Source of the DNA: an uncultured Ruminococcus sp.
Lineage (GTDB): Bacteria > Bacillota > Clostridia > Oscillospirales > CAG-272
DNA: 5,721 nt
Reading direction: 5' to 3'
Assembly: GCA_902803255.1 (NCBI GenBank)
Contig: CADCPG010000128.1
Location: 1 to 5,721, forward strand
In this document: positions 1-5,721 of the stretch, piece after piece
Layout: every line of letters begins with the position of its first letter
Numbering within the stretch: the stretch's first letter is position 1
The notes under the pieces: model-generated
The model's database searches: none
What the model was told of the DNA's origin: nothing
What the model saw: the letters and a program-made list of their open reading frames with translations, nothing else
Position numbers and translations under genes: made by a program

Positions 1-671
1 ATCCCGGGGTCGGTCCCGGCCGACGCGAGGGCGTCGGAGAGCATGACGAAGCGCTCGCCCTGAAGGCGCGTTCTGGCGTCGGCTTCGGGGGTCCTGTCGT
101 CGGCCCTGGCGAAATGCGAGAACATACCGTCGATGCGAAGTCCGGGGAGGGCTCCGAGCGACACGATCTCGCCGGTCGAGCGGCGCACGTCCTCAGGGCA
201 GAACGCCGGGAACCCTATGCGGTTCATGCCGGTGTCGACCGCTATGTGTATGCCGAGCGTGCCGCCATGAAGCGTGTCCGACAGTTCTCTTGCGTATCCG
301 TACGACATGCATGCCTGGTCGATCCTCCGCTCCGCGATCAGCGGCGCGAACCTCGGGTCGGACCGTCCGAGGATCAGTATGCCGGCGTCGGCCCCGAAGT
401 TGTCACAGAGATCTCTCACCTCGAGCGCTTCGTGCACCGTCGCGACGGCAAACATGCGGCAGCCCTCTTCGAGGAGCACCGGCACGCAGATGTCGGGCCC
501 GTGTCCGTATGCGCCGGCCTTGACGACCGCGACAGGCGCGCAGCCGTCACCGCAGCAGAGCGACGTGAGCGCCCGGTAGTTGCGGCGCAGCGCACCGGCG
601 TCGGTCTCGACGTACGTCCTCGGGAATTCGTTCCCGTCGTATCTATTCTCTTCGGTTGAGATATCCGGCAT
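1..671 (-). CDS. alr: Alanine racemase, N-terminal part (truncated by window edge)
   Basis: This enzyme is a PLP-dependent interconverter of L- and D-alanine in the cytoplasm, supplying D-alanine for peptidoglycan. The visible 223 codons cover the N-terminal TIM-barrel domain. The PLP-lysine motif VVKAGAYGHG puts the Schiff-base lysine at residue 51 (bases 519-521). The motif DTGMNRIGF (146-154) contains Arg151, equivalent to Arg136 of the Geobacillus stearothermophilus enzyme, and GMFSHFARAD (182-191) is the conserved SHFA segment. The family is about 370-390 residues long, so the C-terminal beta domain with the second catalytic base, a tyrosine, lies off the left edge. ATG at 669-671 was chosen because it is the first ATG after the in-frame TAA near 755; only a weak purine-rich GGAAGAAAG lies 10 nt upstream. 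Oddities: KAG replaces the usual KAD/KAN, and the residue equivalent to the carbamylated lysine (Lys129) is Ala144. The family call is secure; whether it acts on alanine only is inferred. Confidence 0.95.
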   Translation of the reverse strand, partial: MPDISTEENRYDGNEFPRTYVETDAGALRRNYRALTSLCCGDGCAPVAVVKAGAYGHGPDICVPVLLEEGCRMFAVATVHEALEVRDLCDNFGADAGILILGRSDPRFAPLIAERRIDQACMSYGYARELSDTLHGGTLGIHIAVDTGMNRIGFPAFCPEDVRRSTGEIVSLGALPGLRIDGMFSHFARADDRTPEADARTRLQGERFVMLSDALASAGTDPG

Positions 672-754
672 GACGGTCCAGCTTTCTTCCAGGAGTATAC
701 CGCCCCGCGCGTCTTCCGGGGCTCCGGCGCGGCGGCATGAAGGGGCACCATATT

Positions 755-783
755 ATTATATCATTTTTTCGTCTCCGGGTCAA
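755..783 (-). promoter_or_regulatory. Sigma-70/A promoter for alr
   Basis: On the minus strand, TTGACC (783-778) and a perfect TATAAT (760-755) are separated by exactly 17 nt. A TGA directly before the -10 box gives an extended -10 (TGNTATAAT). Transcription would start near 748, leaving an untranslated leader of roughly 75 nt before the alr ATG at 671. The boxes are seen directly; activity is inferred. Confidence 0.8.
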
Positions 784-816
784 TATCGGTCCCGGGCACG
801 GGCCGCTTTTCGAAAG

Positions 817-831
817 ATTTTTCCGAAAAAT
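817..831. promoter_or_regulatory. 15-bp perfect palindrome between the divergent promoters (candidate operator)
   Basis: The sequence ATTTTTCCGAAAAAT has two perfect 7-bp arms around one central base. It sits 33 nt upstream of the alr -35 box and 24 nt upstream of the plus-strand -35 box, with a second short palindrome, TTTCGAAA (808-815), next to it. The placement suits a shared regulator site for both divergent genes. It could instead be an AT-rich UP element with chance symmetry. Confidence 0.35.
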
Positions 832-842
832 AATTGCTCTTT

Positions 843-859
843 TCAATACTAGATATTGA
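843..859. promoter_or_regulatory. Inverted repeat overlapping the plus-strand -35 box (candidate operator)
   Basis: TCAATA (843-848) and TATTGA (854-859) form 6-bp arms around a 5-nt centre. The right arm covers four bases of the TTGACT -35 box at 856-861, so a bound protein would block polymerase. AT-rich sequence produces such repeats by chance, so the call is tentative. Confidence 0.3.
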
Positions 860-884
860 CTTTTATTCTAACATAGTGTACAAT
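856..884 (+). promoter_or_regulatory. Sigma-70/A promoter for the membrane-protein gene
   Basis: TTGACT (856-861) and TACAAT (879-884) are separated by 17 nt in AT-rich DNA, one mismatch each from consensus. Transcription would start near 891, giving a leader of about 70 nt before the ATG at 963. A 7-bp direct repeat, ATAGTGT, flanks the -10 box at 873-879 and 887-893. Confidence 0.8.
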
Positions 885-949
885 ATATAGTGTTGAAACA
901 GTTGACGCGGGATGCGAGAGGTTTTCGGTGCCGCCCGCGCCCGCAAGAC

Positions 950-954
950 AGGAG
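950..954 (+). promoter_or_regulatory. Ribosome binding site deciding the 963 start
   Basis: AGGAG lies 8 nt before the ATG at 963. The in-frame ATG at 912 has no comparable site, and the 17 residues it would add are Arg/Ala-rich and unlike the rest of the protein. The 963 start is therefore preferred. Confidence 0.8.
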
Positions 955-962
955 CAAGGACT

Positions 963-1499
963 ATGTCGTATAACAGACGAACGCTTTCTCCCGATTCGCC
1001 TTATGCCATAACTGCCGCTCTCTGCATGTTCTTTTCCGCCGCGATAAGCACGGTCTGGTACGCCTGGTATTCCTTTGATTTCGGTATAGAGCGCATAATC
1101 GTCGGATATATGCTGCCGGTCGCGGCCTGCGTCACGATGGCTGTCATGCTGCTCTCGAGAAAAAACAATCTTATGCCGACTATCATTCCGATGCTGATGG
1201 GAGTGATCTATTTCGCCCTCAGTTCGGTGGCTCTGGAGCTCTGGCAGTGCGTGCTCTGCTGCGTCATTTACGCCGCCTTCGCGTGCGTTTATATATTAAC
1301 TGTCTCGGGTTTTCTTAACAGCAGACTTCCGCTCATGCTGATGAGCGGGCTGCCCGTCTTTTTCCGTCTCTTCATCGTCGATATTTTCATAAAGGACTTC
1401 GACGGATTCCTGTCATTCATGCCCGAGATCGCGCTGCTTCTCATCCCTATATCCCTTTTCGTCGAGACCAGGGGAATGAGGAGGGGCAGACTTTACTGA
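963..1499 (+). CDS. Hypothetical six-helix integral membrane protein
   Basis: I do not recognise the family of this 178-residue protein. Hydrophobic stretches at about 13-36, 42-65, 71-91, 93-115, 122-143 and 150-167 suggest six membrane helices. Charge placement follows the positive-inside rule for an N-in/C-in topology: Arg5/Arg6 at the N terminus, Arg66-Lys67 after helix 2, Arg121 after helix 4, and a basic C-terminal tail (RRGR, 173-176). Outer loops are short and neutral or acidic. Aromatic and Cys residues are frequent within the helices, but no transporter, protease or kinase motif is visible. The gene has its own promoter, diverges from alr, and is closed by a terminator, so it is probably monocistronic. 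It could be a small transporter component or a cell-envelope protein; I cannot choose between these. An in-frame ATG at 912 would add 17 residues. Confidence 0.85.
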   Translation: MSYNRRTLSPDSPYAITAALCMFFSAAISTVWYAWYSFDFGIERIIVGYMLPVAACVTMAVMLLSRKNNLMPTIIPMLMGVIYFALSSVALELWQCVLCCVIYAAFACVYILTVSGFLNSRLPLMLMSGLPVFFRLFIVDIFIKDFDGFLSFMPEIALLLIPISLFVETRGMRRGRLY

Positions 1500-1531
1500 G
1501 CCGGTGTCCCGCGAGGAGGCCGGCTTTGCCG

Positions 1532-1559
1532 CGCCCCCCGGCCGTCGGGGCGTTTTTTT
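1532..1559 (+). terminator. Rho-independent terminator after the membrane-protein gene
   Basis: CGCCCC (1532-1537) pairs with GGGGCG (1547-1552) across a 9-nt loop, followed directly by seven T (1553-1559). A shorter alternative stem, CCCCG/CGGGG (1536-1540 with 1546-1550), is possible. A weaker upstream hairpin, AGCCGG/CCGGCT (1499-1504 with 1520-1525), precedes it. It ends 30 nt before the next start codon. Confidence 0.85.
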
Positions 1560-1589
1560 ATAAGCAAGGCAACGAAAGGAAAACAGAAA

Positions 1590-2453
1590 ATGACAAAACT
1601 AAATGAGATGGCGCTCGGGACCTCCACCTGCTTTTGCGGCGGGATCGACGGTCCGGCATTCCGTGAACTTGCCGGATGTGGCATCGGATTCATCGAGTAT
1701 TCATACGGATTCAACTATTACATGAACACGGTCGAATTCCCGCGTCACGCCGACGCGTATTTCAACCTCGCGGTGAAGAACGGCGTGACTCCGTGGTCGA
1801 TCCACCTGCCTTTCTCGCGCAAGATAGATATCTCTAACGAAGATAAGGAGCTCAGGGCGGTGACGCTCTACACCGACCGCACGCTCATCAGGGCGGCCGG
1901 AAGGTCGGGAGTCAGGGTGGCGGTGCTCCACCCGTCGAGCGAGCCGATCGACGCCGAACGCAGGCCCGAGAGGATGCGCCTCTCGCGAGAGGCCGTAATC
2001 ATGCTGCGCGAGGAATGCGACAGGGCAGGCATGACGCTGGCCGTCGAGAACCTGCCGCGCACCTGCCTCTGCCGCGATTCGGCCGAGATGATCGAACTGC
2101 TGTCGGGCACCGGGGCGGGCGTCGTATTCGACACCAACCACAACCTGAGCGAGGACAACGTGCACTTCGTCGACGCTCTGACGGACGCCGGGCTCCGCAT
2201 CGTTTCGGTACATATCTCGGATTACTACCGCGACGAGAACGGCGTGCTCGACGAACGCCACGTCCTGCCGGGCGAGGGGATAAACGACTGGCCGAAGCTC
2301 ATGCGGGCGATCCTCCGCAACGGCTACGACGGCCCGCTGATGTACGAGGTCCCGCGCCAGCCGAAGAACCGCGCGGAAAAGCTGACGGCGGAGGAGCTCG
2401 CAGACAACATGCGGAAGCTGCGGGCGGGGAAGATAAGGAAAAAAGCAGACTGA
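1590..2453 (+). CDS. Sugar phosphate isomerase/epimerase, TIM-barrel (AP endonuclease family 2 fold)
   Basis: This 287-residue cytoplasmic protein has the length and beta-strand-end motifs of the xylose-isomerase-like TIM-barrel superfamily. In order, these are IHLPF (71-75, His72), LHPS (113-116, His114), AVENLPR (151-157, Glu153), VFDTNHN (179-185, Asp181, His184), VSVHISDY (205-212, His208, Asp211), HVLPGEGINDW (224-234) and MYEVP (251-255, Glu253). Glu153, Asp181, His208 and Glu253 match in order and spacing the metal-binding Glu-Asp-His-Glu set of D-tagatose 3-epimerase (152/185/211/246), so a divalent-metal isomerase or epimerase is likely. The GEG-x-xDW segment also occurs in hydroxypyruvate isomerase and inosose-type enzymes. 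The ATG has AAAGGA 9 nt upstream. It is first in a cluster with an oxidoreductase, a common pairing in catabolism of rare sugars, inositols or sugar acids. The substrate is unknown. Confidence 0.9.
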   Translation: MTKLNEMALGTSTCFCGGIDGPAFRELAGCGIGFIEYSYGFNYYMNTVEFPRHADAYFNLAVKNGVTPWSIHLPFSRKIDISNEDKELRAVTLYTDRTLIRAAGRSGVRVAVLHPSSEPIDAERRPERMRLSREAVIMLREECDRAGMTLAVENLPRTCLCRDSAEMIELLSGTGAGVVFDTNHNLSEDNVHFVDALTDAGLRIVSVHISDYYRDENGVLDERHVLPGEGINDWPKLMRAILRNGYDGPLMYEVPRQPKNRAEKLTAEELADNMRKLRAGKIRKKAD

Positions 2454-2458
2454 AAGGA
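2453..2458 (+). promoter_or_regulatory. Ribosome binding site deciding the 2469 start
   Basis: AAAGGA overlaps the last base of the upstream stop codon (TGA, 2451-2453) and lies 10 nt before the ATG at 2469. The in-frame TTG at 2463 is only 4 nt away from it, too close for normal initiation. Confidence 0.7.
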
Positions 2459-2468
2459 TACATTGCAA

Positions 2469-3557
2469 ATGGCAAAAACTGAAAACCGGGCAGAGACGGC
2501 CGCCGTGAAGAAAGCGGGATGCGCCGTTATAGGATACGGCGGAATGGGCGGATGGCACACGAGGCATCTGCTGGAGAGCGACGTCGGATATCTCTGCGGG
2601 ATCTACGATATCGACCCCGCGAAGGGCGAGCTCGCGAGATCCAACGGCATACGCTCCTACGCAAGCGAGAAGGAACTCCTCGACGACCCCGAGATCTCAG
2701 TGGTGACTATAGCCACCCCGAACGACTGCCACGCCGAGATCGCAGTACGCGCCCTCAGGGCGGGGAAGAACGTGATCAGCGAAAAGCCCGTGACGATGAA
2801 CTCGCGCGAGCTGAACGAGGTGATCGCCGTGGCCGAAGAGACCGGAAAGCTCTTCACCGTGCATCAGAACCGCCGCTGGGACTGCGACTACCTGATGATG
2901 AAGGAGGCCTATCACAGACCCGATTTCGGCAAGATCTTCTGCGTCGAATCGAGGATCCAGGGCTCGCGCGGAGTGCCGGGCGACTGGCGCTCGCAGAAGG
3001 CCCACGGCGGAGGCATGATCTTCGACTGGGGCGTCCATCTGATCGACCAGATGTTCGGGATCATCGATGACAGGCGTCTGCTCAAGGTGGGCTGCCGGTG
3101 CGAGAACGTGACCGGGGCCGAGACCGACGAGGGCTTCAAGCTCGACATGATCTTCGAGGGCGACGTCGTAGGGCACATCGAGGTGGGCACACACCACTTC
3201 ATCCAGATGCCGAGATTCTACCTCGCCGGCACCGCCGGCGGCGCGATCATCGAAGACTGGCGCGACAGGACCCGCTGCCTCTGCATCAAAGAGTGGACCG
3301 AGGGCGAAGTGAAGCCGGTCGTGACGGCCGCCGGGATGACCAAGACGATGGCCCCGCGCGCCGAGGATACCCTCCGCGAGTTCTACATCGAGCGGCCCGA
3401 TCCCGACGTGCACGATTTCTACCGCAACTTCATCGCCGCCACGCGAGGCGAGGCGGAGCAGATAGTCACGCATAAGCAGATGAGGAGAGTCATGAGGGTC
3501 ATGGAGACCGCCTTCATGTCGGACAGAGCCGGCTCGCTCATCCCGTTCGGAGAATAA
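2469..3557 (+). CDS. Gfo/Idh/MocA family NAD(P)-dependent oxidoreductase
   Basis: This 362-residue cytoplasmic protein has the usual family length. It has an N-terminal Rossmann domain with the dinucleotide loop IGYGGMG (21-27), ending in the family motif SEKPVTM (104-110), whose Lys106 is the expected catalytic lysine. The C-terminal alpha/beta domain carries GGGMIFDWGVHLID (180-193), where Asp186 and His190 match the D-x3-H active-site pair of inositol dehydrogenases and relatives. Such enzymes oxidise or reduce a sugar, inositol or sugar-acid hydroxyl using NAD(P), and some act by internal redox during glycosidic bond cleavage. The acidic Asp47 near the end of the second strand (IYDID) favours NAD over NADP, but this is inference. 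Only 15 nt separate it from the isomerase gene, so the two are probably co-transcribed and act on the same sugar. The exact substrate cannot be deduced. Confidence 0.93.
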   Translation: MAKTENRAETAAVKKAGCAVIGYGGMGGWHTRHLLESDVGYLCGIYDIDPAKGELARSNGIRSYASEKELLDDPEISVVTIATPNDCHAEIAVRALRAGKNVISEKPVTMNSRELNEVIAVAEETGKLFTVHQNRRWDCDYLMMKEAYHRPDFGKIFCVESRIQGSRGVPGDWRSQKAHGGGMIFDWGVHLIDQMFGIIDDRRLLKVGCRCENVTGAETDEGFKLDMIFEGDVVGHIEVGTHHFIQMPRFYLAGTAGGAIIEDWRDRTRCLCIKEWTEGEVKPVVTAAGMTKTMAPRAEDTLREFYIERPDPDVHDFYRNFIAATRGEAEQIVTHKQMRRVMRVMETAFMSDRAGSLIPFGE

Positions 3558-3572
3558 AAAAGCATCATACCG

Positions 3573-3579
3573 AAGGAGG
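3573..3579 (+). promoter_or_regulatory. Strong Shine-Dalgarno site for the secreted esterase
   Basis: AAGGAGG sits 6 nt before the ATG at 3586 and is the closest match to the anti-Shine-Dalgarno sequence in this window. This suggests high translation of the third gene in the cluster. It confirms the start, which begins a signal peptide. Confidence 0.85.
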
Positions 3580-3585
3580 ACGTCG

Positions 3586-5721
3586 ATGAAAATGAGATCA
3601 AATGACGGCAGGCGGAGAGCGCAGGCGCTGTTTATCGCGGCGTCGCTGCTGATAGCCGCGGCTCTTCCCGCCGCGATACCGGTCTCGGCCGCCGAGCCGA
3701 TGCCGGAGAACACGGCTTATGTCGATCCCGCGCTCGACATGAACGCGAAGAGCACCGGGATAGAGTTCGGCGGAAAGACGTATCACGTTCAGGTCGGGCT
3801 TCAGGGCTTCCGCACCGTAAAGGAGGCACTCGACTCGATAAGCCCGGGCGGCACCGTATGGCTCGCGCCCGCGACCTATACAGAGGGAGTCACGATCACC
3901 AAGAACTGCACGATCCTCGGCCCCAAGGCGGGCATCGATCCGAATGTCAGAGGCGCCTCGGCGACCGACGACTGGACCCGCAGCCCCGACCGCGGCACCG
4001 GAGAGGCGGTCCTCGCGACCAGCTGGCACATGGGCGTCAATCAGAACACCAAGCTCGTCTACGACTGCACCGAGATCACCGTCGACGGCATGCAGGTCGG
4101 TCAGGGCGGGATGTTCAGGTCGAACTTCGCCGAAAAGGGCAGCATAAAGCTGACATACCGCAACATGCTGGTCAGCGGCTACAATACCGCGAACAACGGC
4201 CCGTTCTACTGCTATTCCTACTATCCCGACAGAAAAACGAACAACTACGCGAGGGACGTCGTCTGCGAGAACATCAGGTTCGAGGGGATGACGACCGCCC
4301 CCGGCTTCAACCTGACCGTCGAGAGCTTCCTCGCGAAGGGAGTGTATTTCGACGGAGCGTCGACGAAGCACGCCCTGGATTTCGTCTCGAGCTGTTCGCC
4401 CTCGGTGAGCCGCGGCCCCGTCAGCGCGACGTTCGAGGACTGCATGTTCAGGCAGAAGACCTCGCAGATCATCGGCCTGGACTTCTCAACGACGGCCGGC
4501 GGACACGGGCTCAACGCCGGAGTCGGCGAAAAGGAGAGCGTCACCGGCACCGTCAGGAACTGCGTCTTCGCCGACAATGCCGACGGCGAACTCGGAGAAG
4601 ACAGGCTCATCATAAGAAAATCGGACACACCCAACGTGAAATTCGTGATAGAAAACAACACTTATTACGTCTCCCCTCCGGTGACGACCGAAAAGCCCGA
4701 CGGGATGACATACGATCTGAAGACCGAGGTCAAGCTCCTCGGCAGGACCTATTTCGAGGGCAGCAGGCTCTTCTTCAACTGGTCGGGCTCGGGCGTCGAG
4801 TTCTGCTTCACCGGAAGCGGAGCGACGGCGACCATAGGTTCGAGCGCCCCGGCGGGCGACCATACCGCCTATATCAAGATCTACGTCGACGGCAAAGAGA
4901 TGCCCGACGTCAAGCTGACGGCGGTCTCGCAGGAGATCACCCTGGCGTCGGGGCTCGACGCGAACGCGAAGCACACCGTCCGCGTGCTCAAGCGGACCAA
5001 CGCGAGGTCGTCGAGCGCGTTCATAGCGCAGCTGAGGCTGACCGACGGCAAAAAAGAGGCTCCTCCGGCCGCGAAGGAGCGGCTCATCGAGTTCGTCGGC
5101 GACTCGCTGACCGTCGGTTACGCGTCGATAGCCAAAGACGTCGGGGCAACTGCCTGGAGTACCGCGACCGAGGACGTCACGAAGACGTACGTCCCGGCCG
5201 TCGCAGAAGCGCTGGGCGCCGACTGGAACGTCGTGGCTGTATCCGGACGCGGAGTCGTGAGGAACCAGGGCAACGAGACGACAAGGACGATGCCGATCCT
5301 CTACCCGCTGCTCGACGACTACAACGCCACCGGCGTTCCCTACGGGTTCGAGCGCCAGGCCGACGTGATCGTCATCAATCTGGGCACCAACGACGCCAGC
5401 GGGACGGTCAGCGGACTTACTCCGGACGAATTCGAGACCGGAGTATACAACTTCATCAAGGATGTGCGCAGGCTCAATCCGAAGGCCGAGATCATCTGGT
5501 CGTACGGGCTTACCAACGTCACGTATATGAAGCAGATGAAGAACGCGATCGAAAAGATCAACGCTGAGGGCGACTCTCACGTGTCGTTCTACCGGCTTCC
5601 GACCTGCACCGGCGCCGAACTCGCGCTCGGACATCCCACGGCCGAGGCGTACGCGTCGCGCGTCGAAGGACTGGTGAACGCAATAAAGGCCGCGACGGGC
5701 TGGGACGGCGGAGCGATCGCG
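3586..5721 (+). CDS. Secreted beta-helix / CE2-type SGNH carbohydrate esterase (3' end beyond window)
   Basis: There are 712 codons without a stop; the gene runs off the right edge. Residues 1-36 form a signal peptide: a basic start, a hydrophobic core at about 14-32, and a likely VSA-type cleavage site near 35-36. Residues about 58-365 look like a right-handed parallel beta-helix of the pectin-lyase fold, opening with FRTVKEALDSI...GGTVWLAPATY and continuing in short strand repeats. Residues about 378-488 resemble the beta-sandwich that precedes CE2 esterases (FFNWSGSGVEFCFTGS, 396-411). Residues about 499-700 form the SGNH domain: FVGDSLTVGY with Ser507, SGRG (553-556), NLGTND (598-603) and GHPTAEAY (682-689) with His683. 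CE2 enzymes remove acetyl groups from plant polysaccharides. The Asp normally preceding the catalytic His is absent (ELALGH). The gene lies 28 nt after the oxidoreductase with no terminator between. The beta-helix may bind or cleave polysaccharide; no lyase residues are identifiable by eye. Confidence 0.9.
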   Translation, partial: MKMRSNDGRRRAQALFIAASLLIAAALPAAIPVSAAEPMPENTAYVDPALDMNAKSTGIEFGGKTYHVQVGLQGFRTVKEALDSISPGGTVWLAPATYTEGVTITKNCTILGPKAGIDPNVRGASATDDWTRSPDRGTGEAVLATSWHMGVNQNTKLVYDCTEITVDGMQVGQGGMFRSNFAEKGSIKLTYRNMLVSGYNTANNGPFYCYSYYPDRKTNNYARDVVCENIRFEGMTTAPGFNLTVESFLAKGVYFDGASTKHALDFVSSCSPSVSRGPVSATFEDCMFRQKTSQIIGLDFSTTAGGHGLNAGVGEKESVTGTVRNCVFADNADGELGEDRLIIRKSDTPNVKFVIENNTYYVSPPVTTEKPDGMTYDLKTEVKLLGRTYFEGSRLFFNWSGSGVEFCFTGSGATATIGSSAPAGDHTAYIKIYVDGKEMPDVKLTAVSQEITLASGLDANAKHTVRVLKRTNARSSSAFIAQLRLTDGKKEAPPAAKERLIEFVGDSLTVGYASIAKDVGATAWSTATEDVTKTYVPAVAEALGADWNVVAVSGRGVVRNQGNETTRTMPILYPLLDDYNATGVPYGFERQADVIVINLGTNDASGTVSGLTPDEFETGVYNFIKDVRRLNPKAEIIWSYGLTNVTYMKQMKNAIEKINAEGDSHVSFYRLPTCTGAELALGHPTAEAYASRVEGLVNAIKAATGWDGGAIA

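Noticed and set aside
114..659. Plus-strand open frame of 181 codons
   Set aside because: Antisense to alr, whose PLP-lysine, DTGM and SHFA motifs are unambiguous on the minus strand.
912..962. Upstream ATG giving a 195-residue membrane protein
   Set aside because: No Shine-Dalgarno site before 912, whereas AGGAG is correctly spaced before 963.
1558..1563. TTATAA as a possible -10 box for the sugar cluster
   Set aside because: It overlaps the terminator T-tract and has no -35-like hexamer at 16-18 nt upstream.
2697..3713. Minus-strand open frame (338 codons) opposite the oxidoreductase
   Set aside because: Lies across a clear Gfo/Idh/MocA gene and into the next gene; the composition is typical of antisense frames in high-GC DNA.
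3858..5567. Long plus-strand open frame of 569 codons overlapping the esterase gene
   Set aside because: Its translation is Arg/His/Gln-rich with no domain motif. The frame starting at 3586 has a strong ribosome site, a signal peptide and SGNH blocks, so this is an out-of-frame shadow.
4486..5634. Long minus-strand open frame (382 codons) opposite the esterase
   Set aside because: An antisense shadow caused by GC-rich third positions; no ribosome site or recognisable motif, and the plus-strand coding is well supported.
1..5721. CRISPR arrays, tRNA or rRNA genes, insertion sequences
   Set aside because: No regularly spaced repeats, tRNA-like cloverleaf, transposase motifs or terminal inverted repeats were seen on either strand.

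Overview
The window is GC-rich bacterial DNA. Its genes are tightly packed, have strong Shine-Dalgarno sites (AAGGAGG, AGGAG, AAAGGA), and have AT-rich intergenic promoters of the sigma-70/sigma-A type. ATA (Ile) and AGG (Arg) codons are frequent in otherwise GC-rich coding sequence. Together with a secreted carbohydrate esterase, this suggests an uncultured, high-GC, gut- or rumen-type member of the Clostridia (Bacillota). That placement is an inference; no marker gene is present to prove it.

Layout. (1) Positions 1-671, minus strand: the N-terminal 223 codons of an alanine racemase (alr), running off the left edge. (2) Positions 672-962: an AT-rich divergent promoter region. It has a near-consensus minus-strand promoter for alr (TTGACC-17-TATAAT, extended -10), a near-consensus plus-strand promoter (TTGACT-17-TACAAT), and inverted repeats between and over them. 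(3) Positions 963-1499, plus strand: a six-helix membrane protein of unknown function, followed by a rho-independent terminator at 1532-1559. (4) Positions 1590-5721, plus strand: a tightly spaced three-gene cluster. It encodes a TIM-barrel sugar isomerase/epimerase (AP endonuclease family 2 fold), a Gfo/Idh/MocA NAD(P)-dependent oxidoreductase (15-nt gap), and a secreted multidomain protein (28-nt gap) with a signal peptide, a parallel beta-helix domain and a CE2-type SGNH esterase. The last gene runs off the right edge without a stop.

How the genes may work together. The secreted protein probably binds or remodels an acetylated plant or host polysaccharide outside the cell. The epimerase and oxidoreductase are a pairing often seen in catabolism of unusual sugars, inositols or sugar acids, and would act on a released sugar in the cytoplasm. 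The specific substrate cannot be read from the sequence. The alr/membrane-protein divergon looks like an unrelated housekeeping or cell-envelope unit, insulated by the terminator.
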